DNA of 64,000 bases from Nocardioides panacis (lineage in GTDB: Bacteria > Actinomycetota > Actinomycetes > Propionibacteriales > Nocardioidaceae). The notes under the pieces are model-generated. The model did not search any database and was not told the origin of the DNA. It was given only the letters and a program-made list of their open reading frames with translations. Both the position numbers and the translations under genes were made by a program. The stretch is from NCBI RefSeq assembly GCF_019039255.1, contig NZ_CP077062.1:2604001-2668000 (forward strand). Reading direction: 5' to 3'. This document shows positions 26,082 to 34,808 of this stretch, piece after piece. How positions within the stretch are numbered: position 1 is the stretch's first letter; the number at the start of each line of letters is the position of its first letter.

Positions 26082-27331
26082 GCGTCGACCCCGCGCAGCG
26101 CTTCGTCGAGCTCGCGGCGTCGTACGACCGGATGTTCTGGCTCGACGGCGGCGGGTCGCGGGCCTGGTCCGGGCGCCGGTCGATCCTGGGGTTCCTGCGC
26201 GACGAGGACGTCTCCCTGACCTACGACGCCGCCGCGCGGCAGGTGTCGCGGCACCAGCACGGCCGGAGCGAGGTGGTGGGCGACGACGTCTTCGGCGCGC
26301 TCGCCGCGGAGGTGGCGCGCGACGGCGGCGACCCGGCGGTCAGCTGGGTCGGCTACCTCGGCTACGCGTGCCGGCCCGACCTGCCGGCACACCGCGGTGG
26401 CGGAGCCCCGGACGCCGTGTGGATGCGGGTGCGGGACCCGCTCTTCGTCGACCATCCCCCGGGTCGTCCGGTTGCGGGGGCGCCCCGGCGCGCGCTCGAC
26501 CGGACGACCCCGGGGTGGTACGTCGACGCCTTCGCCGAGGTGCAGCGCCAGCTCCGGCTCGGCAACAGCTACGAGGTGAACCTGACCTACCGCGAGGCGG
26601 TGGCCTCCCCCGTCGACCCGGTCACGGCGTACCTGCGGCTGCGCGCGTCCAGCCCCGCGCCGTACGCCGGGTTCCTGCGGCACCACGGCACGCACCTGCT
26701 GTCCTCCAGCCCGGAGCGGTTCGCGCTCGTCGACCGGGACCGGTGGCTGGAGACCAAGCCCATCAAGGGCACCACGCCGCGCGGCGACACCCCGGAGCGG
26801 GACGAGGAGATGCGGCACGCACTGGCCACCGACCCGAAGTACCGCGCCGAGAACCTGATGATCGTCGACCTGCTCCGCAACGACCTCTCGATGGTCTGCG
26901 ACCCCGGCACGGTGACCGTCCCGGTCCTGATGGAGGTCGAGTCCTACGCGTCGGTGCACCAGCTCGTCTCCACCGTGCGCGGCCGGCTGCGTCCCGGGGT
27001 CGGCACCGTGGAGGCGCTGCGTGCGCTGTTCCCGGCCGGCTCGATGACCGGCGCCCCCAAGCTGCGCACGATGCAGGTCGTCGAGGACGTCGAGACCTCG
27101 CCGCGCGGCCCCTACGCGGGCGCGTTCGGCTGGGTCGGCGCCGACGGCCGGGCGGACCTCGGCGTGGTGATCCGCACCCTGGTCGCGACCCCGGCCGGCG
27201 AGCAGTGGCACTACGAGCTCGGCACCGGCGGCGGCATCACGGTCCGCTCCGACGTCGACGAGGAGTACGCCGAGACCCGCTGGAAGGCGGAGCGGCTGCA
27301 GTCCGCGCTGGTCCCCGGGAACGACGCGTGA
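26078..27331 (+). CDS. pabB: Aminodeoxychorismate synthase component I
   Basis: 417 residues of the chorismate-utilising family. The nucleophilic Lys is in the motif ETKPIKGTTPRGDT near residue 230; anthranilate synthases carry PIAGT instead, so this should be PabB making 4-amino-4-deoxychorismate for folate or a specialised pathway. MIVDLLRNDLS, PAGSMTGAPKLRTM and YELGTGGGITVRSD complete the signature. GTG 26078 overlaps pabA and its stop overlaps the PrmC-like gene. The usual pabC lyase is not adjacent. Confidence 0.92.
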   Translation: MSVDPAQRFVELAASYDRMFWLDGGGSRAWSGRRSILGFLRDEDVSLTYDAAARQVSRHQHGRSEVVGDDVFGALAAEVARDGGDPAVSWVGYLGYACRPDLPAHRGGGAPDAVWMRVRDPLFVDHPPGRPVAGAPRRALDRTTPGWYVDAFAEVQRQLRLGNSYEVNLTYREAVASPVDPVTAYLRLRASSPAPYAGFLRHHGTHLLSSSPERFALVDRDRWLETKPIKGTTPRGDTPERDEEMRHALATDPKYRAENLMIVDLLRNDLSMVCDPGTVTVPVLMEVESYASVHQLVSTVRGRLRPGVGTVEALRALFPAGSMTGAPKLRTMQVVEDVETSPRGPYAGAFGWVGADGRADLGVVIRTLVATPAGEQWHYELGTGGGITVRSDVDEEYAETRWKAERLQSALVPGNDA

Positions 27332-28104
27332 GCGAGGACGAGCTGGTGCTGCGGCTGCGGACGGCCGGCTGCGTGTTCGCCGAGGAGGAGGCCGCGCTGC
27401 TGCTCGACGCTGCCGGGTCCCCCGCCGAGCTGGCGGCGATGACCGCCCGCAGGGTCGCCGGCGAGCCCCTGGAGTACGTCGTCGGGTGGGCGGAGTTCTG
27501 CGGCGTCCGGATGGTCGTCGAGCCCGGGGTCTTCGTGCCGCGGCACCGCACCGAGCTGCTCGTGGACGAGGCCGGGCGGCTGCTGGACGGGCGGCCCGGT
27601 GCGCCCCTGGTGGTCGACCTGTGCTGCGGGTCGGGCGCGCTCGGCGCCGCCCTGGCCGGACGACGCACGGTGCGGCTGTACGCCGCGGACGTCGACGCGG
27701 CCGCCGTACGCTGCGCGCGGGTGAACCTCGCGGCGGTCGGGGGCGTGGTCCTCGAGGGCGACCTGTTCGACCCGCTGCCACCGGACCTGCGCGGGCACGT
27801 CGAGGTGCTGATGGCCAACGTGCCCTACGTGCCGACCGGTGCGATCACGCTGATGCCGCCCGAGGCCCGCGACCACGAGACCCGGGCCACCCTGGACGGC
27901 GGTGCCGACGGGCTCGAGGTGATGCGTCGGGTGGCCGCCGCGGCGCCGCGGTGGCTGGTGGCGGGTGGGACCGTGCTCTTCGAGTCCAGCGAGCGGCAGG
28001 CGGTGGCGATGTGCGAGGTGCTCGCCGCCGTCGGCCTCGCCCCGCGGGTGGTGGTGTCCGAGGACCTGGGCGCGACGGTCGTGACGGGACGCCGGGAACC
28101 CTGA
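27328..28104 (+). CDS. PrmC/HemK-related methyltransferase with NVPY motif
   Basis: 258 residues. The SAM motif is VVDLCCGSGALGAAL near residue 92, an acidic motif follows in YAADVDAAAVRCA, and the catalytic NPPY of PrmC is replaced by MANVPYVPTG near residue 158. This variant corresponds to the family of putative protein-glutamine N5-methyltransferases of unknown substrate. The GTG at 27328 overlaps the pabB stop, so it is the third coupled gene of the operon. Whether it methylates release factors or something else cannot be told. Confidence 0.82.
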   Translation: MSEDELVLRLRTAGCVFAEEEAALLLDAAGSPAELAAMTARRVAGEPLEYVVGWAEFCGVRMVVEPGVFVPRHRTELLVDEAGRLLDGRPGAPLVVDLCCGSGALGAALAGRRTVRLYAADVDAAAVRCARVNLAAVGGVVLEGDLFDPLPPDLRGHVEVLMANVPYVPTGAITLMPPEARDHETRATLDGGADGLEVMRRVAAAAPRWLVAGGTVLFESSERQAVAMCEVLAAVGLAPRVVVSEDLGATVVTGRREP

Positions 28105-28202
28105 CCGGCGGTGAAGGGCCGACCCCTCCGCGAGGGTTCCGCACGCTTCGCCCGGGTCTGCTGCGGCGCGCCCCGAAGCGCACCGGTCGTCAATAGCGAG
28201 AC

Positions 28203-28255
28203 GGGGTGGTTCCGGAGCGCAGACGAACCCGGACGCATGACGTGACAACCACCCC
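28203..28255. promoter_or_regulatory. Inverted repeat upstream of the ScyD-like gene
   Basis: GGGGTGGTT (28203-28211) and AACCACCCC (28247-28255) are perfect 9-bp arms separated by 35 bases, 92 bases before the ATG at 28347. The rest of the 242-base gap (28105-28346) shows no gene. It could be a paired operator site or an mRNA hairpin. Confidence 0.4.
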
Positions 28256-28346
28256 AACTCGTCATGCCGAGGGCCGTGCACGTTCATAGCGTCGGGTACG
28301 GCGGCCGCGGGGGCTGGGGGCCGTGGTCACTTAGGGGAGGAACCAG

Positions 28347-29444
28347 ATGAAGTCACGAACCGGCGCGGGCGTGGTCTCGCTCGCCCTCGCTGTCGCCGCC
28401 ACCGGAGCGGTGAGCGTCGTCCCGGCCGCGTCCGCGGTCGAGGCGCGACCGGCAGCGAGGACCATCACCGCACGGCTGGACGGCCCCTTCGGCCTGCAGC
28501 GGTCGGTCGACCACCGCGGGTTCGTGGTGGCCGAGAGCGTCTCCGGCCAGGTCACGCGGGTGTTCCTGGACGGTCGCAAGCGCACCATCATCAACGGCGC
28601 GCCCGGTGTCGCCGGCGTCGCGACCGGTCCGCACCGGGTGTTCGCCGTGCTGGGCGGCCCGAACGAGGACGGTCAGGCCCCGGCCGGGAAGTACGGCCCC
28701 AGCACGGTCCTGCGCTCGACGTACGACGGCCGCGGGACGAAGGTGATCGCCGACCTCGGCAAGTACGAGCTCGCGCACAACCCCGACGGCCAGGTGCAGT
28801 TCGTCGACGGGAAGCCGGTCGACGCGCTGTCCAACCCGTTCGCGATGACCATGTCGCGCTACGGCCTGATCGTCGCCGACGGCGGCGCGAACGACGTGCT
28901 CCGGGTCGACCCGCGCAGCGGCCGCGTCTCGACGTTCTTCGTGCCGCACACCGTCACGGACGTGAAGGCCTGCCTGGCCCCCGGCGCCCAGTCGAACCCG
29001 GGCACGGTCGGCTGCGACCCGGTGCCCACCGGCGTGGCCGTCTCGCGGGGCAGTGTCTACGTCAGCACCCTCGGTGCCGAGCAGCCGGGCGCGGGGCGGG
29101 TCTACAAGCTCGACGAGCGGACCGGCAAGGTGCAGCGGGTCTGGCGCGGACTGACCTCGCCGACCGGCATCGCGGTCCGCGGCGACGGCACGGTCTTCGT
29201 CTCCGAGGTGCTGCACGGCGCCCCGGCCGGCGACGGCCCGCCGCCTCCCGGATTCGACCCGCGCAAGGTCGGCCGGATCACCAGGATCAGCCACGGCCGG
29301 ATCACGCACGCGCAGGTGACGATGCCGACCGGCCTGCTGTACACCCACGGCAACCTGTACTCCACGGCCTGGAGCATCGCCAGCTTCGTCGGCCTCAAGC
29401 ACAAGGGCCAGGTCGTCCAGGTCCGGCAGAGCGCGTTCCACTGA
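28347..29444 (+). CDS. ScyD/ScyE-like secreted beta-propeller protein
   Basis: 365 residues. A Sec signal peptide covers about residues 1-30 (KSR, hydrophobic core, VPAASA). The mature part has propeller-type repeats: GLIVADGGANDVLRVDPRSG near residue 173, PVPTGVAVSRGSVYVSTLG and LTSPTGIAVRGDGTVFVSEV. In cyanobacteria ScyD/ScyE accompany scytonemin genes, but actinobacterial homologues are far from such clusters and their role is unknown. A strong hairpin follows the stop. GGGGAGG lies 9-10 bases before the ATG. Confidence 0.85.
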   Translation: MKSRTGAGVVSLALAVAATGAVSVVPAASAVEARPAARTITARLDGPFGLQRSVDHRGFVVAESVSGQVTRVFLDGRKRTIINGAPGVAGVATGPHRVFAVLGGPNEDGQAPAGKYGPSTVLRSTYDGRGTKVIADLGKYELAHNPDGQVQFVDGKPVDALSNPFAMTMSRYGLIVADGGANDVLRVDPRSGRVSTFFVPHTVTDVKACLAPGAQSNPGTVGCDPVPTGVAVSRGSVYVSTLGAEQPGAGRVYKLDERTGKVQRVWRGLTSPTGIAVRGDGTVFVSEVLHGAPAGDGPPPPGFDPRKVGRITRISHGRITHAQVTMPTGLLYTHGNLYSTAWSIASFVGLKHKGQVVQVRQSAFH

Positions 29445-29448
29445 GCCC

Positions 29449-29495
29449 GACGGCGAGCGGTGCCCGACCCCCACCGGTCCGGGCACCGCGCCGTC
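29449..29495 (+). terminator. Hairpin terminator after the ScyD-like gene
   Basis: GACGGC at 29449-29454 plus GCGGTGCCCG at 29457-29466 pair with CGGGCACCGC at 29480-29489 and GCCGTC at 29490-29495, giving a 16-bp stem with a 2-nt bulge. A second 8-bp hairpin (29499-29506 with 29521-29528) has TTTT in its loop. Together they lie between the ScyD-like and aldo/keto reductase genes. Confidence 0.65.
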
Positions 29496-29541
29496 GTGCC
29501 CGCCGGGGTTTTCGGATCGGCCGGCGGGGAACGACCTGGGG

Positions 29542-30426
29542 GTGCAGACACGAGAGATCGGCAATGACCAGGTAGGACGCGTCTCCGTCGGGGCCGTCGG
29601 GCTCGGCCTGATGACCTTCGACCAGACCGGGGCCCAGCCCCGCGAGCAGCTCGCCGACACCGTGCGGGCCGCCCTCGACGCGGGCGTGACGCTGTTCGAC
29701 ACGGCGGACGCCTACGGCCCCGGCGATGAGAAGGGCGCCGGCGCCCAGGGGGCCAACGAGCAGCTGATCGCCGGCCTGCTCGACGAGCTCGGGGTGCGCG
29801 ACCGGGTGCTGCTCGCCACCAAGGGCGGGCACGTCCGCAGCGACGGCGGCGAGTGGGGCCTCGACAGCAGCGCCCGGCACCTCCGCGAGGCCGTCGACGC
29901 GAGCCTGCAGCGCCTCGGCGTCGAGCAGATCGCGCTGTGGCAGCACCACCGGCCGGACCCGGAGGTCCCCTACGACGAGGTGATCGGCACGCTGGGCGAG
30001 ATCCACGCCTCGGGCAAGGTCAAGATGCTCGGCCTGTCCAACGCGAACCCCGACCAGATCCGGGCCGCGCACCGGGCGCTCGGCGGCGCGCTGGTGAGCG
30101 TGCAGAACCAGTACTCCCCGGCCTACCGCAGCAGCCGGCCGGAGATCGACGTGTGCGAGGAGCTCGGGCTCGCGTTCCTGCCGTGGAGCCCGCTCGGCGG
30201 GCTGTCCGACGCCAAGGCGCTGGCCGAGAAGCACCCCGCCTTCAAGGAGATCGCCGACGAGCGCGGGGTCAGCGCCCAGCAGGTCGCCCTCGCCTGGGAG
30301 CTCGCCCAGTCCCCCGTGGTCATCCCGATCCCCGGCGCCAAGCGTCCCCAGTCGATCACCGACTCCGCCGCCGCCGCCGACCTCGAGCTGTCCGACGAGG
30401 AGCTCAAGCGCCTCGACGCCAGCTGA
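29542..30426 (+). CDS. Aldo/keto reductase
   Basis: 294 residues. The AKR tetrad is recognisable: DTADAYGPG near residue 54, the Lys in LLATKGGH near residue 95, and WQHHRPDPEVPY with the histidine pair near residue 135; IPIPGAKRPQSI near residue 255 binds NADPH. It probably reduces small aldehydes or ketones; the substrate is unknown. GTG 29542 directly follows GGGG. A small hydrolase follows 17 bases later. Confidence 0.92.
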   Translation: MQTREIGNDQVGRVSVGAVGLGLMTFDQTGAQPREQLADTVRAALDAGVTLFDTADAYGPGDEKGAGAQGANEQLIAGLLDELGVRDRVLLATKGGHVRSDGGEWGLDSSARHLREAVDASLQRLGVEQIALWQHHRPDPEVPYDEVIGTLGEIHASGKVKMLGLSNANPDQIRAAHRALGGALVSVQNQYSPAYRSSRPEIDVCEELGLAFLPWSPLGGLSDAKALAEKHPAFKEIADERGVSAQQVALAWELAQSPVVIPIPGAKRPQSITDSAAAADLELSDEELKRLDAS

Positions 30427-30443
30427 GCACCCGGGCCGAGGGC

Positions 30444-30953
30444 ATGCACGTCTTCGACCCGGCGGAGGCGCCGCGCGGACTGGTCCTGCTCGCCCCTGGG
30501 GGCGGGCAGGACCACACGTCGCCCGGCGTCGTCGCACGCGCGAGCCGGATGACCGACCGCGGCTACACGGTCGCGGTCGTGCGCTCCCTCTCCGGGGTGC
30601 CGGGCCTGCTGGCCGAGCACGCCGGCCCGGTCGGGTTCTGGGGCCTCTCCCAGGGGGCCCGGGTCGGGTTGCCGCTGCTCGCCGCGGAGCCGCGGATCGA
30701 CGCCGCCGTCCTCGGGCTCGCCGACGGGCCGCTGGGCTCGGCGCCCCTGGTCACCGCCCCGGTGCTGTTCTACGTGCAGTCCGACGACGACCTCGTCGAG
30801 CCCGACGCCTGCCGGGCGCTCTTCCACGCGCTGGGCTCGGCCGACAAGACTCTGGTCGAGAACCCCGGTGGTCACCTGGACCTGCCCAGGGCCTCGGTCG
30901 AGGAGTCCGCCGCCTGGCTGGACGGACGGCTGGCCGGGCGTCGTACGACGTAG
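30444..30953 (+). CDS. Small alpha/beta hydrolase (dienelactone-hydrolase-like)
   Basis: 169 residues, shorter than most members. LVLLAPGGGQDHTSP is the oxyanion region, VGFWGLSQGARVGLPLL near residue 75 holds the nucleophile elbow GLSQG, VLFYVQSDDDLVEPDA the acid and GGHLDLPRASV the catalytic His. Despite its small size all triad segments are present. It follows the aldo/keto reductase on the same strand. Its TAG stop (30951-30953) overlaps the 3' end of the tRNA gene on the other strand. Confidence 0.78.
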   Translation: MHVFDPAEAPRGLVLLAPGGGQDHTSPGVVARASRMTDRGYTVAVVRSLSGVPGLLAEHAGPVGFWGLSQGARVGLPLLAAEPRIDAAVLGLADGPLGSAPLVTAPVLFYVQSDDDLVEPDACRALFHALGSADKTLVENPGGHLDLPRASVEESAAWLDGRLAGRRTT

Positions 30954-31024
30954 GGCGGGTGGGGCTCGAACCCACGACCCAAGGATTATGAGTCCTCTGC
31001 TCTAACCGGCTGAGCTACCGCCCC
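30951..31024 (-). tRNA. tRNA-Met (anticodon CAT; tRNA-Ile2 possible)
   Basis: 74 nt fold into a cloverleaf: acceptor GGGGCGG/CCGCCCT (first pair G-U), D stem GCTC/GAGC, anticodon loop CTCATAA, T arm GTGGG-TTCGAGC-CCCAC, discriminator A, CCA not encoded. Lack of initiator features makes it elongator Met or a TilS-modified Ile2; sequence alone does not settle this. Its 3' end overlaps the stop codon of the opposite-strand hydrolase. Confidence 0.9.
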
Positions 31025-31056
31025 CGGACCCCGATCGGACCGGGTCCCGCGCGACT

Positions 31057-31632
31057 CTAGCGTCCCCGCACGGAGTCGGTGGGGCGGGTGGCCCCGGGAC
31101 GGCCGACGTGACGCACCGCGCGGAACGTCCACAGCTTGTTGGTCACGAAGGACAACGGCGTGACCGCGCAGATCGCGATCAGGTTCGCCCAGGACAGCCG
31201 GGAGCGCAGCGCCGAGGAGTCGTCGAAGACGTCGGTGGGCAGCGCGAGCGGCGAGCCGGGGTGCATCAGCACCGTGACGATCAGCAGGTTGAGCACCAGC
31301 GCGCCCAGACCAAGCACCAGGAAGGGGACGTACTCCCCCAGCCAGGACGACGAGCTGGCGGCGCTGCGGAAGGTCCAGCCGCGGTTCAGCTGGAAGTTCC
31401 AGAGGTTCGCCACCACGAAGGCCCCGGTGATGAACACGTGGTACCAGCGGATGTTGAAGGACGTCGCCGGGAGGTCCAGCCACACCGTGTTGTACGACGG
31501 CCCGGCGAGCTCGAACAGCTTCAGCGCGACGAGGTTCACCACCACGCCGGACACGCCGACGACGCCGAAGCGGAGCAGCAGGCCCCAGTTGTGGCGGTGC
31601 CGGACGAAGAGGAACTCTAGGAGGCGCGGCAC
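31057..31632 (-). CDS. GtrA family membrane protein
   Basis: 191 residues with four predicted membrane segments (about 18-42, 66-88, 100-122, 150-170). RFGVVGVSGVVVNLVALKLF at the start and FLVANLWNFQLNRGWTF-type segment (ANLWNFQLNRGWTF) near residue 78 are GtrA signatures; FVTNKLWTFR near residue 160 repeats the theme. GtrA proteins are thought to flip polyprenyl-phosphate sugars across the membrane. Partner-like genes (a GT2 and a polytopic protein) lie 1 kb away on the other strand, past a sulfotransferase. Confidence 0.92.
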   Translation of the reverse strand: MPRLLEFLFVRHRHNWGLLLRFGVVGVSGVVVNLVALKLFELAGPSYNTVWLDLPATSFNIRWYHVFITGAFVVANLWNFQLNRGWTFRSAASSSSWLGEYVPFLVLGLGALVLNLLIVTVLMHPGSPLALPTDVFDDSSALRSRLSWANLIAICAVTPLSFVTNKLWTFRAVRHVGRPGATRPTDSVRGR

Positions 31633-31734
31633 TGCGCTCCTCGGGGGACCGGCTCGCTGCCGGCGCGCTGGTGCCTCATGCCTCCATCGTGCCAGAGGGG
31701 GCCAGCAGACCCCGGCAGCGGCGTCCGGCCCGGC

Positions 31735-32454
31735 TCAGTAGGAGTGCTTGACCGTCATCACGTCGCGGACCGCCGCCTCGTCGAACGGCTCGCCGAGCCA
31801 CTCGAAGAGACCGGCCAGCGAGCCCGGGTCCGCCACGTAGTCGTCGAAGTGCACCCGGAAGGCGTCGTCGCCGAGCCCGCCGGCGACCTCGAGGATCGAC
31901 TCCTCGTTGCGCTCGAGGCGGCCGTCGCGGGGCTTGTTGCGCCAGAACTTGCTGGCCAGCACGGCCTCGTGGTCCCGGGTGTTGACGATGAACCGGGCAC
32001 CGGGGAAGACCGCGCGCAGGAAGTCGACGTACTCCGGGAGGTCCTTCTGGTACCACCGGATCTCCTTGAACCCGGTGACCCGGGTGCCGGCCTCGGGGCG
32101 CAGCACGGTGGCCGTCGCGAGCTGGCGGATCCGGTCGAGCGAGACCTCGGTGGAGAAGTCGTCCATCCCGTAGAACGGGTGCGTCACCGGGAGCCGGCTG
32201 CCGTCCTCGCGGGTGACCCGCGCGGCCTCCTTCACCAGGGTCTGGTGGTAGGCGAACAGGTGGTGCAGCGCGTCCCGGTTCTCGCCGCGGATCAGGTAGC
32301 CCGGGATCGAGTTGAGGATGCCCTGGACGAGCGTGGAGCCCGAGCGGCCGTAGGTCATGATGAACAGGTAGCCGAGCTGGTCGCTGCGCCGCGCGCCGAT
32401 CCGGCGACGCACCGAGGCGCTCGTCCGTCCGAGCCGTCCACGAGCTCGAGTCAC
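31735..32454 (-). CDS. Sulfotransferase family protein
   Basis: About 239 residues. The 5'-phosphosulfate loop is MTYGRSGSTLVQG near residues 33-45, and the 3'-phosphate-binding segment FPGARFIVNTRDHEAVLASK lies near residue 150. It should move sulfate from PAPS to a glycan or lipid acceptor. I chose the GTG at 32454, with GGGGA about 9 bases upstream; a GTG at 32463 is also possible. It is divergent from the GT2 operon and upstream of gtrA on the same strand, suggesting a shared envelope pathway. Confidence 0.82.
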   Translation of the reverse strand: MTRARGRLGRTSASVRRRIGARRSDQLGYLFIMTYGRSGSTLVQGILNSIPGYLIRGENRDALHHLFAYHQTLVKEAARVTREDGSRLPVTHPFYGMDDFSTEVSLDRIRQLATATVLRPEAGTRVTGFKEIRWYQKDLPEYVDFLRAVFPGARFIVNTRDHEAVLASKFWRNKPRDGRLERNEESILEVAGGLGDDAFRVHFDDYVADPGSLAGLFEWLGEPFDEAAVRDVMTVKHSY

Positions 32455-32565
32455 CGCTGGCACTCCCCAGGTCGTCGTCCGCCGCGCGCCGTGACCACGG
32501 CGCGCCCGCATCATGTCATCCCACCGGTCGTCGGCGTCCACCCTCACGGTCGTTACGCTCCCTGG

Positions 32566-33501
32566 GTGCCCGACTCCTCCACGACCGTCGTCGCCATCGT
32601 CCCCTGCCTGGACGAGGAGGCCACGGTCGGCGCCGTGGTCCGCGACCTGATCGCCGCGGTCCCCGGCATCACGGTCTACGTCTTCGACAACGGCAGCACC
32701 GACCGGACGGTCGAGAGGGCCGCCGAGGCGGGCGCGGTGGTGCGCCACGAGACCCGTCGCGGCAAGGGCAACGTGGTCCGCCGGGCGTTCGGCGACCTGC
32801 AGGCCGACGTGTTCGTGCTGATCGACGGCGACGACACCTACGACGTGTCCGCGCTGCCCGGGATGATCGCGCTGTTGCACTCGGGGCCCTACGACCAGGT
32901 CGTGGGCGTCCGGCGCGAGGACGGCGCCTCGGCGTACCGGCCGGGACACGCGAGCGGCAACAGCTTCTTCAACGCCGTCGTCAGCCGGCTGTTCGGCGAA
33001 CCGGTCCAGGACATGCTCACCGGCTACCGGGTGCTGTCCGAGCGCTTCGTGAAGTCCTTCCCGGTGCGCTCGCGCGGCTTCGAGGTGGAGACCGAGATGA
33101 CCGTGCACTCGGTGGGCCTGCGGGTGCCGACGGTCTACGTCGAGGTCGGCTTCAAGGACCGCCCGCCGGGCAGCGAGAGCAAGCTGCGGACCTACCACGA
33201 CGGGTTCAGGATCCTGGGGCTGATCCTGCGCCTGGCGCGCTACGAGCGCCCCCAGCCGTTCCACGCCGCGGTCGCCGTGGTGCTCGCGCTGGTCTCGCTG
33301 GTGCTCGGCCTGCCGGTGATCCTGGAGTACTTCGACACCGGGCTGGTGCGCCGCTTCCCGACCGCGATCCTGGCCTCGTCGATCGCCGTCATCGCCGTGC
33401 TCGCGCTGATCATGGGCATGCTGCTCGAGGCGAACCGCCGGGTGCGCGACGAGGGCGCCCGCCTCGCCTACCTGCGGTTCCCGCCGCCGGAGCACAAGTG
33501 A
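32566..33501 (+). CDS. Glycosyltransferase family 2 (polyprenyl-phosphate sugar transferase type)
   Basis: 311 residues. The GT-A domain has VPCLDEEATV, VFDNGSTDRTVE and the DXD region LIDGDDTYDVS near residue 86. MLTGYRVLSERFVKSFP and FEVETEMTVHS match dolichol-phosphate-mannose synthase-like enzymes. Two C-terminal membrane helices (about 225-250, 262-285) anchor it. It likely loads a sugar on polyprenyl phosphate. Its stop overlaps the next gene by four bases, starting a four-gene coupled operon. Confidence 0.9.
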   Translation: MPDSSTTVVAIVPCLDEEATVGAVVRDLIAAVPGITVYVFDNGSTDRTVERAAEAGAVVRHETRRGKGNVVRRAFGDLQADVFVLIDGDDTYDVSALPGMIALLHSGPYDQVVGVRREDGASAYRPGHASGNSFFNAVVSRLFGEPVQDMLTGYRVLSERFVKSFPVRSRGFEVETEMTVHSVGLRVPTVYVEVGFKDRPPGSESKLRTYHDGFRILGLILRLARYERPQPFHAAVAVVLALVSLVLGLPVILEYFDTGLVRRFPTAILASSIAVIAVLALIMGMLLEANRRVRDEGARLAYLRFPPPEHK

Positions 33502-34808
33502 GGCCGCTGGTGCGGCTGGGGGCCCGCCTGCTCGTGCTCGTGGTGCTCCTCCAGCTGCTGTTCGTCGGCCTGCTCGTGGTCGGCGCGGCGGTCCCGGACA
33601 AGCCGATCGTGGACCGGCTCAGCGCCGACGCCCGCAGCGGCGCCTACGGGCCCAGCGGCCAGCCGGACGGCCAGGGCGGCCGGGCGACCAGCTTCACCGA
33701 CTGCGTCGCGGCGGGCACCGGGCTGGGGCTGCCGACGACCTCGGCGTTCGACCGGGCGATCCGCATGCCGCGGCTGGAGAGCTGCACCGAGGGCACCCGG
33801 CAGCTCGTGACCCTGCACCGCGGGCAGCGCGTCGACCACCCGCAGGAGTACTTCCGCTACTGGGCCGGCTACACCGTGCTGACCCGCCCGGTCCTCGCGC
33901 TCGGCGGCATGGACGCCATGCGGCTGGTCGCGGGCGGGCTGTTCGGGCTGGCCCTGCTGACGATGGCGATGACGCTGTCGCGCGCGCTCGGCACGCCGTA
34001 CACGCTGGCGCTGCTCGCCCCGCTGCTGCTGTCCTCCAACGTGCTGACGGTGCCCGCGAACGCCTTCAGCCACGCGATCAGCCTGGCGGTGATCTTCGGC
34101 GGCGTCGCGTTCGTGACCTGGGCCGCGGCCAGGGAGCGCGGCTGGTCCGTGCTGTACGCCGTGGCCGCGTCGGCCGCCGTGTTCAACTTCGTCGACCTGC
34201 TCACCACCCCGACGATCCCGCTCGCGCTGACCGCGGCGGTCACGGCCGCCCTGGCCTACCGGCGGACCGCCTCGGTCCGCGACGCCCTGGTCACCGGCGT
34301 GACCGTCTCGGCAGTGTGGACCGTCGCCTACGTCGTTACCTGGGTCAGCCGCTGGCTGATCACCGCGGTGTTCCTCGGCTGGCGCCACACGATGGACGTG
34401 GTGACCAACATCGCGAAGTTCCGCATCGACGGCGACTTCGGCACGGTCAGCCACACCTTCGGCGCGGCCGTGCTCAAGAACGGCCGGACCTGGCTGGCGG
34501 TGCCGGTGATGCCGGAGCTGGTGCTCGGCGCCGCCCTGGTCGCCGTGGTCGTCTCGCTGGCCCTCGCCTGGCGACGCTTCGGTCCCGGCCGCCTGCTGGC
34601 GGCCGCGGTGCTCGCGGCGCCGTCGCTGATCGCGGTGGTCTGGATGCTCGTGCTCAGCAACCACTCCCAGATCCACGACATCTTCGTCTACCGCAACGTG
34701 CCGACCTCGATCGGCATCGCGGTGGCCGCCTGCGTGCTGGCCGCCGGCACGCGCCCCGGGACGTCGGGCCTCGAAAACCCACGCACGTCCTTTACCCTCG
34801 TCCCGTGA
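33498..34808 (+). CDS. Polytopic membrane protein, unknown (possible GT-C-like)
   Basis: 436 residues with an N-terminal helix, a ~100-residue extracytoplasmic loop containing FTDCVAAG and ESCTEGTRQL (two Cys that could pair), then about nine further membrane segments. I do not recognise a named family. The layout (N-terminal helix, big loop, many helices) and the coupling to a polyprenyl-sugar GT2 recall GT-C glycosyltransferases or GtrC-type proteins, but no catalytic motif is evident. GTG 33498 overlaps the GT2 stop; the stop overlaps the lipoprotein start. Confidence 0.72.
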   Translation: MRPLVRLGARLLVLVVLLQLLFVGLLVVGAAVPDKPIVDRLSADARSGAYGPSGQPDGQGGRATSFTDCVAAGTGLGLPTTSAFDRAIRMPRLESCTEGTRQLVTLHRGQRVDHPQEYFRYWAGYTVLTRPVLALGGMDAMRLVAGGLFGLALLTMAMTLSRALGTPYTLALLAPLLLSSNVLTVPANAFSHAISLAVIFGGVAFVTWAAARERGWSVLYAVAASAAVFNFVDLLTTPTIPLALTAAVTAALAYRRTASVRDALVTGVTVSAVWTVAYVVTWVSRWLITAVFLGWRHTMDVVTNIAKFRIDGDFGTVSHTFGAAVLKNGRTWLAVPVMPELVLGAALVAVVVSLALAWRRFGPGRLLAAAVLAAPSLIAVVWMLVLSNHSQIHDIFVYRNVPTSIGIAVAACVLAAGTRPGTSGLENPRTSFTLVP

